This document shows, piece after piece, positions 48,101-58,660 of a stretch of DNA of 64,000 bases. The translations under genes and the position numbers were made by a program. The stretch is from Dendrobium chrysotoxum (lineage: Eukaryota; Streptophyta; Magnoliopsida; Asparagales; Orchidaceae), in NCBI GenBank assembly GCA_019925795.1, contig CM034305.1, forward strand, positions 66,948,573-67,012,572. Direction: 5' to 3'. Positions within the stretch are counted from its first letter, which is position 1, and each line of letters opens with the position of its first letter. The notes under the pieces were generated by a model. It had not been told where the DNA came from. It ran no database searches and saw nothing but the letters and a program-made list of their open reading frames with translations.

Positions 48101-51100
48101 ACAATGCTCAACCTATCTCAATCACTAATTCACCTGCACAAACTTCCAGATCTACATCCTCCCACCTCCACTCAACAATACCCAGGTCACTCCCTCCCCT
48201 GCTACTCAAAACTTCACTTCACCGCCCATCAATCAACCCATCCCTCAGCCTCATCCAATGGTCATCCGCCTCAAAAGCGGCCATACCAAACCCAAAATCA
48301 TCTTTGATCTATCCCACGTCCTACAACCTACCGAACCCACCACCTATGCCCAAGCTGAAAAATTCAAACACTGGCGCTCCGTCATGTCTCAAGAATTCCA
48401 AGCTCTTCAGGCTCAAGGAACATGGGATCTTGTCCCTCCATCACCGGACCAAAATCTCTTGGGATGCAAATGAACGTTTCACACCAAATTTAATTTGGAC
48501 GGGTCTGTTGCTCGGTATAAAGCACGATTAGTAGCCAAAGGATTCAACCAAGAACACGGCCTTGACTACACTGGGGCATTCAGCCCACTAGCAAAGATGC
48601 CAACAGTTCGTGTTCGTATTGTCATCGCCTTATACCACAACTGGAACATTCACCAGCTTGATGTCTCCAATGCATTCCTTCATGGAACACTATCCGAAAC
48701 CGTCTACATGCAACAACCTTCAGGCTTCCAAGACACCACTCACCCGCATCATGTTTGCAAGCTACAGAAGGCTCTCTACGGCCTCAAACAATCACCTCGC
48801 AAATGGTACGCCACACTCTCCACTCACCTACAGCAATATGGATTTCAACTAAGTGCAGCAGACCCCTCCCTCCTCACATACAAGTCAGGTCCAGTCGTCA
48901 TGTACATACTTATCTACGTGGACGACATTCTACTGACGGGAAATTCATCCACAGAGCTAACTAAACTTCTTTCTAATCTACAACAGCATTTTTCCATGCG
49001 TAACCTTGGTTCGTTGCCTCAGTTCTTAGGCATCCAAGCTACCCCGATGAACTACGGCATATTCCTAGATCAACAGCAGTACGCCCACACCATCCTGGAA
49101 AGAGCTTGCATGCAAAACTCAAAACCTGTCTCAACACCTACCTCTGGCAAACCAAACATCACCGCATCTTCCACTGAAGAATTCTCCAACCCGTAGTTAT
49201 ATAGACACTTAACTGGGTCCCTACAATACCTCACACTTACCCGACCAGATATCTAGTTTGCGGTTCATAAGCTTTGCTAGCAAATGCATCATCTGCTCAA
49301 CCGTCACTTTGAAGATCTCAAGCGGCTTCTACGCTACATTCAAGGTACCCTTCAGGTTGGTCTTCCCATATACAATGATAGTCCCAAATTGTGCAGCTAC
49401 TCCGACTCGGACTGGGCCAGCTACTCTCACGACCAGAAATTCGTCTTAGGCTATTGTAACTTTTTGGGAAAGTCTCTCATCTCATGGCAAGTCAAAAAAC
49501 AATCCACAGTAGCTCGATCCTCCACTGAGGCTGAGTACCGAGCCTTAGCCACCATTGCCTCCGAAGTAATTTGGCTTCGCCGCCTTCTAACGGACTTTCA
49601 TCTTCCCCAAGCCACACCGACTACTCTTTACTGTGATAGTACCTCAGCTATCGCTCTGGCAAATAACCCAGTATTCCATGCTCGCACAAAACACATTGAG
49701 GTTGACTGTCATTTCATTCGAGACTGTGTTCAAGTAAAACATCTAACCGTTCATCACATCAGCACCCACGACCAGATAGCTGACATCTTCACCAAGTCAC
49801 TTCCAATTCAACAGTTTAAAACACTTTCAAGCAAACTGATTATTGTCCACACACCATCAGTTTGAGGGGGGCTGTAAGCAACTTCACACATTCTCCTAAC
49901 AGCATTCGGTTACTACTTCATCAAGACCAACCACGTGTCATAATACACGTTCCAGCTCCTGCTCTGTAACAAACCTCTGTCATAGCTTTTCACTTTCTGT
50001 TACAACATATATCTATATATACTGGCTGTAATGAACTGTAGCAAGTAATGTGTGGAATATAGTAAAACCTCTCCTCTAAACGAGCTTCCTCTGTAACACT
50101 CTTTCTGAGTTTACAAGTCTTCAAGTAGATGTATTAGATTTGACCTATATTAAGAAAGGTAGAGGTAGACCTAAAAAGACTTGGTTAAAAAACATTAGAA
50201 ATGATATTTTTTATTAGATTTAAATTAAATTTTGACTCTTAACATAACACAATGGAGAAATAGTATTCATGTAGCCAACCCCACGTAGTGGGTTAAAGGC
50301 TTAATGTTGTTGTCGTTGTTGTTGTTGAGTATCTTTTGTTCATGTTCATATTCCAAACAAAGGAAAACTTGATCCGAGGGCTGTCGGATATAATTTTAGG
50401 GTATTTTTCAACTCAAAAGGGATATATCATATAAGTGATATCATTAAAATCTTATTCACGGAAGAAGGCAGTAGTTTATTTATCATTGATGTTTGTTTGT
50501 CATCAAAATCCATGACTTATAAACTGGATGCTCCTATCTCCATGTCTTATTTATACATGGGCCTCCTATGGAACATCATGAATCTATCGACACATCTCAT
50601 GCTTCTCTTATCAAAACGTTCCTTGTTTTGAGAAAGTGTAGTCAATAGAAAACATCTATACTCTTATACTCGCATAAATTCGAAGATCTGACCAGAGCAC
50701 TGTAAATGAACTAAAAGTTTCAAATTCTAGTTTTAAAGTTGTTAAATAATGCTTAAGTGCAAATTCACATACAAAATTAATGCAACTTTCCCCTGAGCAA
50801 AATCATGAATAAAAAGTGCAAAACCTTGGAAGCGTTGTCGCTTGGTCCACATTCCCATATCAGATCTCCCTCCTCGGCAATCCGATCGTCTTCTTTAAAA
50901 TCCATGCAATCAGATTTATGCGCAAACAAAAAAGAAGTAATCGGAAATCACTGCAACTTCCTGCGATCCACCTCACTGTCGCCGCTTAATCCATTCGAGC
51001 TACGGCATGGCATCCTCGGGCTCAGGTCACCCCCTCCCTCATCGGCTGACTTAGACTCCCTCCTCGCTATCTCCTCAAGCTGTTGCAGTAGCACTGATTT

Positions 51101-51556
51101 CGTTCCTCCAACGGCAACACAGGGCACATATGGGTCAGCAAAGTCAGAATCTAGGGTCGCTAATCCGTCAAAAAGTGTAAGATCCCTACATTCACTGCAG
51201 TCCTTCAAGTCGAGCTCCAATCCCCATGATGCGGTGAGCACGATAGCCGACGGGCAGCTGGAGAACCCCTCGATAACAACGCGCATGTGACCCTTGATTG
51301 CTGAGTGTGCTTCAGAGTCACAGTCCGAACAAAGGACGAGGCCGTGGTCGGTGCAGCCGGCGACGGCTGCTGCTGTACCGCAGTTATCGCAGATTTGGGA
51401 GCGAAAGTGTTTCCGAGAAAGCACGTTTGCCTCGTGAACTTGCCGATCGCAAGCAACGCAGAGACGAGCGGTATCTGGCCTGCAGTATAACACCGTCGTC
51501 GCATCTGAGCAGTAATCGCACGACGTCGAGCCCCCACCTGCCTTTTCCTTCCCCAT
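39001..51556 (-). CDS. COL: CONSTANS-like (B-box/CCT) transcription regulator, giant intron 1, probable frameshift
   Basis: CONSTANS-like proteins are nuclear regulators of light and flowering responses; B-boxes bind protein partners and the CCT domain binds DNA with NF-Y subunits. Four exons: 51556-50977, 40273-40045, 39594-39242 and 39115-39001. The protein begins MGKEKAGGGSTSCDYCSDAT, with two B-boxes (C13-H41 and C56-H84, zinc ligands intact). The second is of the type seen in the COL9-COL15 group. The CCT domain spans the exon 3/4 join (RGNAMQRYKEKR, then YEKRIRYESRKARADTRKRV). Two defects are visible. Exon 2 is one base short: its first half reads in one frame (DFNSGQSRE, CFIIKSYNG) and its second in another (FTNTEVQEGFYDKNCPSAN). 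The exon 3 donor is GC rather than GT. A full-length product would be about 425 aa. A small extra exon hidden in intron 1 cannot be excluded. Confidence 0.82.
39242..39594 (-). CDS. COL: COL exon 3 (middle region and N-terminal half of CCT)
   Basis: Acceptor GTCCATAG|TGC. The exon is open in the frame leading to RGNAMQRYKEKRQTRR. The frame requires splicing at 39242/39241, where the intron starts GCGAGC. The only nearby GT (GCA|GTACGA) would cause an immediate stop after joining. Confidence 0.85.
39886..39965. mobile_element. Truncated hAT MITE in COL intron 2
   Basis: GGGGGTATAATTGAGT followed by GCTAGCTCGAGC, TTGTGAGCCAA and GAGCTAACTTGAA words resembles the left part of the hAT MITEs at 17092 and 18459. 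No right end was found. Confidence 0.45.
40045..40273 (-). CDS. COL: COL exon 2, carrying an apparent one-base deletion
   Basis: Acceptor CTTTTGCAG|TTAGGG, donor AAAAT|GTAAGT. The length is 229 bp where the flanking phases (1 in, 0 out) require 230. The frame switch occurs near 40160, around a TTCTTAAGG sequence. Confidence 0.75.
40590..43141 (-). mobile_element. Truncated Copia retrotransposon in COL intron 1
   Basis: Minus-strand order: a probable 5' LTR at 42714-43141 (TGTTA...TAACA ends, right end tentative), then a primer site TGGTGTTAGAGTC just left of it. Gag pieces follow at 42308-42111 and 42045-41572, with a degraded zinc knuckle and a broken protease motif (ILDTSAIYHICP). A recognisable integrase (ETPQKNGVAERMN) lies near 40700. 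The element stops at about 40590, within or just after the integrase; reverse transcriptase, RNase H and the 3' LTR are absent. Confidence 0.8.
43142..43730. other. COL intron 1, unassigned
   Basis: AT-rich. Minus-strand ORFs at 43304-43555 and 43567-43755 show no domain. A missing small COL exon could lie here, but none is convincing. Confidence 0.35.
43730..44925 (+). mobile_element. Diverged copy of the minisatellite-bearing remnant
   Basis: GAAAACCTTGAAAAGGAAAAAACC with GGGTCTGACCC and AATGATTC (from about 43788) matches the leader block at 13425. A degenerate tandem array of GGATCGTAGTCGG..GCGA.GGTGGTC-type units (about 44540-44925) corresponds to the array at 13671-14045. Units are uneven and much more diverged here. 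Confidence 0.5.
45410..45674 (+). repeat. Copia 5' LTR
   Basis: 265 bp, TGTAAGAAAC to GGTCTTCA. It contains a 14 bp segment absent from the 3' LTR, near 45635. Confidence 0.95.
45727..49865 (+). pseudogene. Copia gag-pol, multiply interrupted
   Basis: Order: gag (45727-46440), CX2CX4HX4C zinc knuckle (46460-46756), protease motif LDSGASSH (near 46730), integrase (about 47300-47835), reverse transcriptase with YVDDILLTG (48495-49196) and RNase H with STEAEYRALA (49284-49865). Protease, then integrase, then reverse transcriptase is the Copia order. Visible breaks include a TAG at 45961, a frameshift near 46270, a TAA near 46441, a frameshift at the protease near 46735, several breaks through the integrase, and a TGA where tryptophan is expected near 48471. 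Confidence 0.93.
49873..50123 (+). repeat. Copia 3' LTR
   Basis: 251 bp, TGTAAGCAAC to AAGTCTTCA, immediately after the polypurine tract. Confidence 0.95.
50341..50640 (+). mobile_element. Possible Copia integrase C-terminal relic
   Basis: The plus frame reads HVHIPNKGKLDPRAVGYNF and then a KGY segment, reminiscent of the region after the Copia integrase core (RDKLDPRA..C.F.GY). It is very short and interrupted, so this is a weak call. Confidence 0.35.
50977..51556 (-). CDS. COL: COL exon 1 (two B-boxes)
   Basis: ATG at 51556-51554. The frame is open to 50948, but the donor ACA|GTGAGG at 50977/50976 gives the phase (1) required by exon 2. Encodes both B-boxes and an acidic Ser/Glu-rich segment. 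Confidence 0.88.
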
Positions 51557-52374
51557 GTAAAATCCTAGCTCAAGCAGAGAGAGAGAGAGTGTGTGTGGGG
51601 TGTAAAAAAATAAAAATAATAAAATAATATTAAAAAATATAAGATATTAAAAATGGGGGAGGAGTGGTGACTCATAGTTTTAAAATGTTATAAAAATATT
51701 ATTAATTTTAATTTTTTAATTACATGTAAATATTATTATTATTATTATATTAAAAAAATATTTTAATGTACATATTTTAACGTAATATAAATTAAAAAAT
51801 GAATATTATAAGATCTTGTAAATCATTTATAAATTATCTTAAAGAAATAACATATTAAATAATTATCTTGCATCAAAATTTTACTTCCAAACATTTTAGA
51901 GTGATATGAGATCAGAATTTTTGTATGTTTTTTTTTTCTCTTACTAGAAAACTTGTTACACTATAGATTCATGTAAAGATAGCATTGCTTTGGAATGATG
52001 GTGAAATATTGATTGATGCAAGGGTCATGATTTCGAAGAAGCAAAAAATTTTTGGAAAATAAAGTGGCATAAATAGAATGACAAATATAACGGTCGCATC
52101 AATGGAGGTTATAATGGAAGATGTGATCACAAAGTACTCAGTCTCTTAGATAAGTTCTTAGCGGGTGTTTCAATCCTTGATGTGCAAGGGAGAAATTGAT
52201 ATCGAAAAAATGTGGAAGGGGTTTTAAACCAGAGTTCCTTCTAATTCTTGAAGATAAAATGGGGGAGGAGTGGTGACTCATAGTGGTTTATAATTCAACT
52301 TATTTCACAAATTTAGGGTGGAAGATGACTCATAAAATATGCAAGACATATAGGGAAGATGGAAGGGAAGAGGG
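51557..52374. other. COL upstream region
   Basis: Just upstream of the COL ATG is a GA/GT-rich run (about 51577-51600) that would be CT/CA-rich in the COL leader. Beyond it the DNA is very AT-rich. A 28 bp sequence (AAATGGGGGAGGAGTGGTGA plus 8 bp) occurs exactly at 51651-51678 and 52257-52284. Confidence 0.45.
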
Positions 52375-53700
52375 ATCGGTTCGAATTTAGTGTCGTTGGG
52401 TTTGCCTTTTCAAGATGCTCAATTAGGCTATAAGTTTGCTAAAATCAAAGTTCAGATAGTCCCAGAATTAATTTCAAAAGTTTCCCATTCAAAATTGCCT
52501 CGAGATTTGTGTTTGATCAAGATAATTTTTGGATAATATATCAGTTGTCATCCTATTTTCGAACGTCAAAGCTTGCAGAGTTTGAAAATATATGTCATAG
52601 CATTTTAAATTATTTGAATCACAAAATTATAATTTTTGAATGATGACAAGGCGTGACAGCTCCCTTGACATCAACATGAACTTCCCCTTGGGGCCATGAA
52701 TCAAGTAAAATATCCTTAATTATAAATATAACTTGTCATGAAGTTGGCACATCAAATGGGCGAAAAATATTGAAAAATTACATTCCAAAGCTTTTAAAAA
52801 TACTCGAAATTGACTGTAAAGGCTCTGATGGGCTCTGAAAGTGCCAAAATGGAGTCCATAATGTCGAAAAATGATTTTGAGGACACAAAAAAAATTTGAA
52901 TCGGACTGTCTGAGCCAAAAATCGAGCCTGGGCATTAATTATGGTTGAACCAGCCCGCTGGTCTGTCTGGCCCATCTAGCCTGCTTGACTCGCTCCCTGC
53001 CCGTACATGAGGCCCGCCCCGCCCGTTGGTTTGACAGACCCGCACCTGACCTACACATGAGGCCCTCCCAGCTCGCACCTAGCCCGCGCGTGAGGCTTGC
53101 CTGGGCCACGCCTACTACTTGTTTGTGCCACACCCTTTGGCTCGCCCCGATCGTGCCCATGTCCATGAATGTGGCCCAGGTGGAGTTGTGGCTAGTTGGA
53201 GTCATGGGCCGGTAGTGCTGAACATGAAGTAGTGGGCTTATGATATATATTAACATATTTTTTAACAAAATTTTTAAATAAAATTATGATATTATTAAAA
53301 TAATATTTTTTTAGCAAAACTTTTTTATAATAATATTAAAATGATAAAATTTTTTTTCAACATTACTTTTTTTATAAAATTATAATATTATTATAATACT
53401 ATTAAAATAATAATACTTTTTCCAATAGTATTTTTTTAATAATATTATAATGTTAAAATAATATTTTTTTCAAATAACTTAACTCCCCCAACCCTCTCTT
53501 CTGGCTATAAATACCCCCTGGGCATAGAAAATTCACACCACCCCTCCTCTTCTCCTTCTCCTACAGCCTTCTTACAGCAGGGCATAAGTGGTATCCCCTA
53601 TCAGGCACTAGGGCCCCTCTATGTGCAGAAGAGATCTACTCCTTCCCTTCACCTCTTTCCCCGTCAAACTTCTTCTTATATAAGAAGTTTTCCCTGCTTT
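52375..53700 (+). mobile_element. LTR-like sequence, family unassigned
   Basis: 52375-52545 matches the trailing block at 14420-14600 (TTTCAAGATGCTCAATT.., GATCAAGATAATTTTT). A GC-rich zone follows at about 52950-53215. GGCTATAAATACC at about 53502 is a good TATA box, followed by a C/T-rich leader. This looks like a retroelement regulatory region, but paired LTRs were not found. Confidence 0.4.
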
Positions 53701-55450
53701 AGTTAGACGGCATCCCTTATCTAATTGCAGGGCCACTCTCTATACAGAAGCTCTGATGGGTGATCACCCCTCTCTGAAATATCTGATGACCAAAAGAGAT
53801 CCACGTCCTGCTGTATAAAATGACGATGAGAATAGATCCTACAAGGTGTCCAAGGCTGACGATGTGGTGTCCATCATTACCAATGATTCCCAAATTATTT
53901 TTCATAAGAAGTTTTATTTTCTCAACAATCTTGTGGTGATGGTGTGGACCTCCGAAAGGATTCTGCTTGTGGGGAACAGAATGTAAAGAGTACGACCGCA
54001 CTATCCCATAGGACAAAATGATCGTAGGCCTTTACACTCTACCCAAGCAGGCCAATGGAAGAGTAGATGGAGTCATACATACAATTAGCCATAGAGGATA
54101 GCGGCTTTCGCCTACACACCTCGATGGATAATGATATATATGACCCAAAATGTCACGAGATTTCCCCCATTCGATACATCAGTTCGAATGGGGTTTATTT
54201 GATGTGGGGATCAGTCTCCCACGGGCGCAAGCCCCCGTGGTTAATAACATCTTAGACCTTGGCCTGAGAAAACTCTCGATTAGGGACGATATATTATTCT
54301 CTCAAATGGATTTGGCACGTAGAAAAATTTCTAGGATCTTCCTAATCAAGTGGAGAAGATAGGCTCGATTTGGTTATTTCAACATACACGGATCGCATAA
54401 GCACTCGGCCGGTCAAACTGAAGGAAACTAAAAAAAGAAATCATTTCATACCACATGCGTGAGAGAAAGATAGAAGCGGCGCCATCAAAGTGACGCAGAT
54501 GGGTAGGATTTATAGCCTCCGAGGAATGGAGAGTTTACCTACTGATAAGGCATGTAACAATATACTAATACTGCCAACATTTGATCCTAGATCTAAAAGA
54601 GAAGTAGTATTGTACATACAATACTAGCATCCAAGACCTAACTAATGTCAAACACCACGAGGGGACTTATAACTTAGACCCCACTAAGGATCTAAGCAGC
54701 CCCGACCTGGATTTATCACCCTGCTCGGAAAGGGGTACCAGCTAAACTCCACCTAGCGTATTAAATCCATGATATCCGGTCTTATGCAAATGCAAGAGTG
54801 GCGGTTTTATAGCTTTTAGGGATTATTTATATCGCTTTTGGAGCAAATGAACATTACAACATAGGTTCTACACTAGGCTCAAACAATAGCTAAACATGTT
54901 AATAATCAAAAGACATCATAATCATGAGACTAATAAAGGAAACTATCTAACACACTAGAGCTTAGATTTTATTTCATGTTAGCATATTTTTCTTTAACAT
55001 GTTTATGAAAGACATATTTGGAGACTGAAATCATTAGGAGGAAAAATTTTAGAGTTGCTTACATATTTTTAAATCCCAAGAAAAACCATCCTAACGGTGC
55101 CCACTTCGTGTGGGAAAAGGGATGCAAATGACATAAGTAGATGGCCTACACTACAGGCCTAAATGACCCTATGGGTCTCTAGGTTTCATGACAAGGGGGC
55201 AAGCTTTGGCCCACAAGGCCAAAGCTTCGTTAGTGGACTAACCTATGGTCGGCTAACTAAACATCCTAATAAGTATATTCAGGTGGAAAAATAAAAGAGC
55301 AGTCCATAAAGTGTGTGTTAAAGTGTTTTCCGTTCGGCATATATTTGGAGGTCTCTACAGGACTATCAAGATATACCTGACCCAGGCGTGCCCACTTAAA
55401 AGCTCCCCTGCGAATGACTCAACGACCAATGCATATACAAGACTCATTGT
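53700..55450. other. Retroelement-like DNA, unassigned
   Basis: Moderate GC, short open frames on both strands (for example 53717-54016 minus and 54067-54255 plus) without recognisable domains. It may be internal sequence of the element beginning at 52.4-53.6 kb. Confidence 0.3.
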
Positions 55451-57400
55451 ACCTTGCCTAGGGAGAGAAGCCGGCAACTAGGGCAAGGTGGCGTCGCCTC
55501 CTTGGGTTCGCGAACAGGTGACCGGAGCAGGGGGGTTCCACCTCCTGCAGCTGGGGGGGGGGGGGGGGTCGAGCTCGGCAGGCAAACACACGAACGAGTC
55601 GGAGTTCAGGCTCGGGGACGACAGCGGAAGGGAAGACTTGGCTTTCTCCTAGGTTCGGTCAACCTGAAGAAAACGAGAGCCGGAGGGATTTTCCGCCTGG
55701 GGTTTTACAAATAGGGGAGACGGAACAGGGGAGGGGTCGCCTGGGTGTGCTCACGCGAGAGAGAGAGCTCGGCGAGAGAGGGGGTTTTGAATCGGAATAG
55801 TGAAAGCGGGAGAGGGAGGGGGTCCTCCGCCTGGGCTGTGCGAACCAGAGAAAAAAAACTCCGGCTCTCCTTGTCTGTCGCGCGAACCAGAAAGGCGAGG
55901 GCGAGGAAAAACGGATCAGGGAGTCGGGACCTGGAGCTGATTTTTTTTTTTTGAACTGAAGCTCTCGTCTGGGGTAAAAGCATGCTAATGCCGAGAAAGG
56001 CAACCCGCCATTTGTCTTCCCGTGCTCCAGTCTTCCAAACATCATGCGAATAGGTTTATTGTTTCTGCTTCGTATCTCTGCCATGACTGCTAGCGATCAC
56101 AGATATCAGGCAAAAAGCTTTGGGTCAGCCGCTCGTTTGATTCAAACCATCCGATCTATTTCTTGATTTGAAATCAAATTCAAATAATTTAGAAAGTCAA
56201 TTGAGCTTTAAATAGGAATTAGATAAGACCCATGGGGTCAAAATCAGACCAAAATCAAACCTAATTTGACTTGATTTGAGTCAATTCGGGTTTGACTCAT
56301 CTTGACTCAAATCAACAAAAATCAAACCCAAATTGACATCGACTCGAGTCGGATCGACCTCGACGCGGTCAAGGTGCACTAATCGGGCTCAACAGAATGT
56401 AGTCGAGCCTAATTCAACTCAATTTTGAGTCAACTTGAGTTCGATTGAGTTTTATCATTTTAATTTAGGAAGACTAAAATTGAGTCGACACAATCGAATC
56501 CCAAATCGACATCAATTTAAATTGAATTAGTCTAGGCGAGGTTCAATTAGCTTAATCGAATACGCTCAAAGATAAATAGGCGAAAATGGAGGTCAACAAA
56601 CGGACCCCCAACATGTACGATGAACGACAAGTGAACCGTACGTGTTGGCGTTGACCTCCCTATCTCTAGGAAGATGCAACCCTATAATCAACTAATGAGA
56701 TTCGAGGAACATACAATCACACGACAATCACACACCAAGTGTCGCACCATGCCATGTTCACACGGTCATACAATGGTCACCCAAGCATGCAATCATGCAA
56801 TCATATGATGATCATAAAATCACCCAACAATTACATAATTATACAATTTCCACTTATGCCATAATTAATAAACCACACAATATCACATAATCAAACAATG
56901 TCTACATATCATGTAGCGATCATGCAATGGTCAACCAATCATACGATTATCACTCAATAATACACAGATAGTAATGCCACAATCACTCGACCATGCAGTA
57001 ATCATGCATTCATGTAATAAACGCAGCAATCACTCAATCATATAATAAATAATCCAACATGCAATGGCTGTCTCACAATCACACAACCATGCAATGCTTA
57101 CATACACATTCAATCAATCACTTACTCAATAATGCAACGATCATGCAATCATGCAGGCATGGTGGGATATAAGGGAGGAAGAAATCCAACAATCACCTGA
57201 CCTACTCGAAACAGTGAATGAAGGGGACTCAAAGCTCACTAAACCAGTAAGTAGTGAGAAAGAGTCAAGGAAAGAATCTCAATTATCTGCCAAACAAAGT
57301 CAAAACAACCGAATAGGAGATGGAGAAAGAGGTCTCGTGCTCACATAAGCAACTCAAAGCAAGTACATAACACACTAAAAGAGACTCGATGATCACCCAT
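55450..57400. other. GC-rich to purine-rich spacer, perhaps the Tat 3' LTR
   Basis: Includes a 16-base G homopolymer at 55553-55568, a GA-rich block to about 55970, a TTGACTC/GAGTCAA-rich block (56200-56580), and a CAATCA-rich block (56680-57150). By position it should include the 3' LTR of the minus-strand Tat element, but no TG...CA boundaries could be fixed, as the other LTR is outside the window. ORFs here are low-complexity. Confidence 0.3.
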
Positions 57401-57419
57401 AACATAAGTCTGAAAGTGG

Positions 57420-58660
57420 GGGAAAAGATGTTCAATGATCACCCGACTATAAGCCTGGCGGCGATACGAAAGGGGTAAAGAAAACACCTTCACCCGGCCA
57501 AAGGCCACGAAATAGTGAAGTCCCTACCCGGCCATAGGTCTGTCGGTAGGATAAAGCGAAAACTCAGTAATCACCCGACCATAGGTCTGTCGGTGGTACG
57601 AAGGGTAGAAGGAAATGCACCTTCGCTCGGCCAAAGGCCACGAAACAGCGAAGTTCCTACCCGACCATAGGTCTGTCGGTAGGATAAAGAAGAGACTCAA
57701 CAACCCCTTAACAGAAAAAAAGAAAACAGGGGGAATGAAGAGGTGGTGAAGTATGCCTCCCAGGGACTCTGTCGGGCACCCAACCAGGAAGCCCGATGTC
57801 CACCCGGCCATAGGTCTGTCGGTGGGACAAAACGGGAAGCTCAACATCTATCCGGCCATAGGTCTGTCGATAGAATGAAGAGGAAAGGATCCACCTCTGC
57901 TCGGCCATAGGCCCGACAACAAAGTCTCTACCCGACCATAGGTCTGTCGGTAGAACAAAGGGAAACTCGGTAATCACCCGACCATAGGTCTGTCGGTGAA
58001 GCGAAGGAAAGAAAGCACCTCTACTCGGCCATAGGCCCCGAAACAGCAGAGTTCCTACCCGACCATAGGTCTATCGGTAGGATAAAGCAGAAAGCTGAAC
58101 AATCACCCGACCATAGGTCTGACAGTGATACGAGGAAAAGAAAGCACCTCTGCTCGGCCAAAGGCCACGAAACAGCAAAGTCCCTACCCGGCCATGGGTC
58201 TGTCGGTAGGATAAAGAAGAGACTCAACAACCCCCTAACAGGAAAAGAAAACAGGGGGAATGAAGAGGTGGTGAAGTATGCCTCCCAGGGACTCTGTCGG
58301 GCACCCAACCAGAAAGCCCGATGTCCACCCGGCCATAGGTCTGCCGGTGGGACAAAACGGGAAGCTCAACATCTATCCGGCCATAGGTCTGTCGATAGAA
58401 TGAAGAGGAAAGGATCCACCTCTGCTCGGCCATAGGCCCGACAACAAAGTCTCTACCCGACCATAGGTCTGTCGGTAGAACAAAGGGAGACTCGGTAATC
58501 ACCCGACCATAGGTCTGTCGGTGAAGCGAAGGAAAGAAAGCACCTCTACTCGGCCATAGGCCCCGAAACAGCAGAGTTCCTACCCGACCATAGGTCTATC
58601 GGTAGGATAAAGCAGAAACTCAATGATCACCTAAGCACGCATCCGAGGTGATCAGAAGAG
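57420..58660. repeat. Higher-order tandem array in the Tat 3' UTR
   Basis: The core CCATAGGTCTGTCGGTAGG occurs well over ten times at uneven spacing. It alternates with CTCGGCCA.AGGCC.CGAAACAGC-type variants. Larger blocks repeat as well: a segment starting GATAAAGAAGAGACTCAACA at about 57681 returns at about 58208, a period near 527 bp, with few differences over several hundred bases. Overlapping minus-strand ORFs (57524-58502) rich in LPTDLWSG are products of the repetition. Confidence 0.9.

Larger units (their letters stand above)
45405..50128 (+). mobile_element. Complete Copia retrotransposon nested in the LINE
   Basis: The element is 45410-50123 (4,714 bp) with TG...CA LTRs at 45410-45674 (265 bp) and 49873-50123 (251 bp). 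A 5 bp target duplication AGTAG lies at 45405-45409 and 50124-50128. A primer site TGATATCAGAGAC (initiator tRNA-Met type) directly follows the 5' LTR, and GAGGGGGGC before the 3' LTR is the polypurine tract. By eye the LTRs differ by eight substitutions and one 14 bp indel. The interior is RE1-like gag-pol, inactivated. Confidence 0.96.
44921..50340 (+). mobile_element. LINE (RTE-like), 5'-truncated, split by a Copia insertion
   Basis: LINE sequence is 44935-45409 and 50124-50326. The first part encodes the late reverse-transcriptase region (TLGDQVINKSTRFRYFGSFVQSD, with QIGWLKRRNALRLL) and the start of the C-terminal tail. The second holds KKGRGRPKKTWLKNIRND, the CCCCACGTAGTGGG motif and a TTG-rich tail. 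GAGTATCTTTTGTT flanks the whole unit exactly (44921-44934 and 50327-50340). About 678 bp of LINE remain once the Copia is removed. Frames carry stops. Confidence 0.92.

Noticed and set aside
51205..51537. 110-codon ORF overlapping COL exon 1 in another frame
   Set aside because: The B-box frame has clear zinc ligands; this frame has none.
52985..53268. ORFs on both strands in a GC-rich block
   Set aside because: Repetitive Pro/Arg-rich composition within an LTR-like region, with no recognisable domain.
55454..56084. ORFs up to 141 codons on both strands
   Set aside because: Low-complexity Arg/Ser/Gly-rich translation of GA- and GC-rich DNA, with no domain.
57524..58502. Minus-strand ORFs with repeating LPTDLWSG or HRQTYGRV segments
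   Set aside because: They follow the tandem array in the Tat 3' UTR, switch frame freely, and show no domain.
57420..58660. Regularly interspaced repeats that might suggest a CRISPR array
   Set aside because: Spacing is uneven, the spacers are themselves repeated, the genome is a plant, and the array lies inside a retrotransposon.
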